From NCBI RefSeq assembly GCF_030068505.1, contig NZ_JAQOSO010000102.1, positions 1-63,235 on the forward strand: a stretch of 63,235 nt of DNA. Reading direction: 5' to 3'. The translations under genes were made by a program, and so were the position numbers. Positions 61,135 through 63,235 of this stretch are shown here, one piece after another. Origin of the DNA: Roseofilum capinflatum BLCC-M114. Its GTDB lineage: Bacteria > Cyanobacteriota > Cyanobacteriia > Cyanobacteriales > Desertifilaceae. How positions within the stretch are numbered: position 1 is the first letter of the stretch; each line of letters starts with the position of its first letter. The notes under the pieces are model-generated. The model ran no database searches. It was not told where the DNA came from and worked only from the letters and a program-made list of their open reading frames with translations.

Positions 61135-63235
61135 ATGTCTTACTCACTCAATTTGCCTGTTTTCCCGAAACAGATTGCGTTTATCGATCCCCAAATTAAA
61201 GATTATGACCTTCTCCTCAAGGGGATCGAGTCAGATGTGGAAGTTGTCATCTTGGAAAAACACCAAGATGGAATTGAGCAGATTACCCAACATTTAAAGA
61301 CTCATCGGGAAAACTCCATTGAATCGATTCATTTGATTTCCCATGGGAATTGGGGACAAATTCATCTGGGTTCTACTCAACTCAATCGAGAAAGCCTACC
61401 CTACTATAGCCAAACGCTACAAAGCTGGTCAAATCTTCTGGGTCAATCCGCCGAAATATTACTCTATGGGTGTCGAGTCGCTGAAAATGCGATCGGTCGG
61501 TCGTTTGTGGATAGCCTCAGTCAGTTAACGAAAAGGGCGATCGCCGCCTCTACCACCTTAACCGGAAATGGCGATCGCGGTGGAACCTGGGATCTGGGGT
61601 ATCGTACAGGCAATATACAATCAGAATTAGTATTTGATGAGGGGGCGATCGTCACCTACCCCCATACCCTTAATGCCGATCTAGAAATTAACGGAGTAAG
61701 CATAAGTAACAATGTTCCCAACGTTGGGAACACTATCACCTACACCATTACCCTCTCCAACAACGGGCCCGATAATGCCACAGGAGTAGAAGTTACAGAT
61801 TCACTACCGAGCGGACTCACTTTTTCAGGTAGCACACCCAGTCAAGGAACCTACGACAATACAACAGGAATTTGGACAGTCGGTAATATCAACAACGGTG
61901 ACAACGCCACCCTAGAAATTGAGGCAACCATTAATCCTGGTACTAGCGGCACAATCCTGAGTAACACTGCTGAAATTACTGCCTCTAACCCGAGCGATCT
62001 AAACGCCACAAATAACCAAGCCACAGTCGATACCTTTGTAGGTAATATCCAACCCAACCCCTTCTATTCTGCTAGAGGTAACCCTTCCCAACTATACTTA
62101 GTTGATATTACCAACGGAAATCAAACCTTTATCCCTGGAGGAGAGCTTGCTTTTCGGAGTTTTGCCATTACTCGCGATAGTAATACAGGACGAATTTATT
62201 ATGTGGGAGAACAAAGTAATTCCACTGCTCCAGTGGGTTCTCAAGTGGGTTATTGGGACCCTGTGACCCAAACTAATACCACCCTCCCTAATCGCACAGG
62301 TGTAGATGTTCAGTTCCTGAAACTGGCTCAAGCTCAAGATGGTACGATTTACGGTTTAGCTGGAAATACTGCAAACCTTTATAGCATTGATCCTAATACA
62401 GGAGTGGCAACAGACTTAGGAGCAATATCAGGGGGCACTCCATCCTTCAGTGCAGGAAGTGGTGATGCTGCTTTTGATCCCAACAATGCCGATATTCTCT
62501 ATGTTTCAGTTTTAGTCAGTGGAGAGTTAAGGCTCTACAAAGTCAATGTCAATACTCTCATTGCTGAATATGTGGGTGAGTCTGGACTCTCCAATGTTGA
62601 TAATTCAGGTTCTCTTGGCTTTGGAGAAGACGGAGACCTTTATGCCATCGTTAGATCAAACGGTAACAATAATGAAAGACGCTTTGCCCGCCTCAGTCAG
62701 ACGAATGGAACCGCTACAATTATTCAGGAACCCAGTGAAAACTCTGGTGACTTTGGGACTCTTCCTACTCCAACTCCAGATGTAGATTTCACAATTACCA
62801 AAACTGACGGTGTAGATAATATTGCTACGGGAGCAAATATTACTTACACCATTAGTCTAACCAATAACACTCTCCCCAATCGCGTTGTCGGCTTAATTGT
62901 CCAAGACTCGATTCCCACAAGTGGTGTTGACATTGACTCCTGGAATGCTTCAGTCACAAATACTTCAGGACAATCTAACATAATTAACGGTGCTTCGGGC
63001 ACGAGCAATGAAATATTCACCAGTGTCAACATCGGGCCAGATGACACCCTAACTATTCTGGCAGAAGGAACAGTTATCGCTCCTGCTAACAGTACAATTG
63101 AGAACACTGTCCAAGTTCCAGGTATTAACGACACCTCCCCAGGAGATGACATTCTCACTGATACAACCAATGTCGTTGCTACCACTCCCCCCGACCTGAG
63201 CATCACCAAAACCGCCAGCAGCAGCAACGTCAGTG
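61135..63235 (+). CDS. DUF4347-DUF11 giant cell-surface protein, partial
   Basis: The frame from ATG 61135 stays open to the window end, giving about 700 residues so far. Residues 10-175 form a DUF4347 domain, with His in HLISHGNWG and Cys in ILLYGCRVAE. Two copies of the DUF11 (Ig-like, CARDB-related) repeat follow: about 183-300 (ITYTITLSNNGPDNATGVEV and on) and about 545-680, with a third beginning near 688 (DLSITKTASSSNVS). Between them (about 305-540) is a beta-rich, propeller-like stretch (LYLVDITNG, RIYYVGEQSN, DILYVSVL). Such proteins in filamentous cyanobacteria usually exceed 2,000 residues and end with RTX or other secretion signals. No N-terminal signal peptide is visible. Confidence 0.9.
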   Translation, partial: MSYSLNLPVFPKQIAFIDPQIKDYDLLLKGIESDVEVVILEKHQDGIEQITQHLKTHRENSIESIHLISHGNWGQIHLGSTQLNRESLPYYSQTLQSWSNLLGQSAEILLYGCRVAENAIGRSFVDSLSQLTKRAIAASTTLTGNGDRGGTWDLGYRTGNIQSELVFDEGAIVTYPHTLNADLEINGVSISNNVPNVGNTITYTITLSNNGPDNATGVEVTDSLPSGLTFSGSTPSQGTYDNTTGIWTVGNINNGDNATLEIEATINPGTSGTILSNTAEITASNPSDLNATNNQATVDTFVGNIQPNPFYSARGNPSQLYLVDITNGNQTFIPGGELAFRSFAITRDSNTGRIYYVGEQSNSTAPVGSQVGYWDPVTQTNTTLPNRTGVDVQFLKLAQAQDGTIYGLAGNTANLYSIDPNTGVATDLGAISGGTPSFSAGSGDAAFDPNNADILYVSVLVSGELRLYKVNVNTLIAEYVGESGLSNVDNSGSLGFGEDGDLYAIVRSNGNNNERRFARLSQTNGTATIIQEPSENSGDFGTLPTPTPDVDFTITKTDGVDNIATGANITYTISLTNNTLPNRVVGLIVQDSIPTSGVDIDSWNASVTNTSGQSNIINGASGTSNEIFTSVNIGPDDTLTILAEGTVIAPANSTIENTVQVPGINDTSPGDDILTDTTNVVATTPPDLSITKTASSSNVS

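Noticed and set aside
61343-61528. 61-residue plus-strand frame near the window end
   Set aside because: Out-of-frame shadow of the DUF4347 coding sequence, which is open from 61135 to the end.

Overview
The window comes from a cyanobacterium, most likely a filamentous one. HIP1-type octamers (GCGATCGC) are scattered throughout. There are several cyanobacterial lineage proteins: a CBS-CP12 fusion, AgrE-type arginine dihydrolase/ornithine cyclodeaminase, Ycf36/CGLD27, DUF1823, a DUF3769 outer-membrane protein, and HpsJ-like and PatD-like proteins. Intergenic spaces carry 7-bp tandem repeats and small palindromic elements of the kind common in filamentous cyanobacteria. No CRISPR array, rRNA gene or complete insertion sequence was seen.

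Layout. 0-5.6 kb: cdsA faces away from a hydrogenase-maturation cluster (endopeptidase, hypA, hypB) that is followed by a CBS-CP12 redox/energy sensor; then come a repeat-filled spacer and a CPA1 Na+/H+ antiporter. 5.6-12.1 kb: a minus-strand run with a large Cache-HAMP-PAS-PAS hybrid histidine kinase overlapping a receiver-kinase, which overlaps a coiled-coil protein; cobI and a stress-type membrane protein lie upstream. 12.3-17.8 kb: a zinc-ribbon/Ser-Thr kinase/WD40 protein, a GspE/PilB-type ATPase, a DUF2202 ferritin-like protein and an acidic protein of unknown function. 18.0-25.5 kb: a DUF3769 OstA-like protein, a TPR-CHAT protease-like protein and an adenylyl cyclase, the cyclase being preceded by a candidate NtcA-activated promoter. 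25.6-33.9 kb: a second hybrid kinase, a TPR lipid/periplasmic protein, queA with an in-frame repeat insertion, an RTX protein, a second adenylyl cyclase and an HpsJ-like protein. 34-44 kb: a saccharopine-dehydrogenase-like enzyme, agrE, an ArsR regulator, GerMN and DUF2993 proteins, a Cache histidine kinase and selO. 44-54 kb: rel (ppGpp), a PatD-like protein and four consecutive signalling genes (receiver-kinase, diguanylate cyclase, Rcp1-type receiver, penta-PAS kinase). 54-60.6 kb: DUF1823, an NCS2 purine permease, a decayed tnpB with its right-end structure, initiator tRNA, then asparaginase, ycf36 and rsfS, and a glycosyltransferase. From 61.1 kb a giant DUF4347-DUF11 secreted protein runs off the window.

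The dominant theme is signal transduction: five histidine kinases, two cAMP cyclases, one c-di-GMP synthase, one ppGpp enzyme and one eukaryotic-type kinase in 63 kb. Two of these proteins share the same input module but have different outputs, and three kinases share a C-terminal helical tail. A second theme is repeat activity: two MITE-like elements that carry the same 18-mer in different places and orientations, a 72-bp element built of three nested stems, a pair of hairpin elements, heptamer arrays at five places, and a repeat that has entered the queA reading frame without breaking it.
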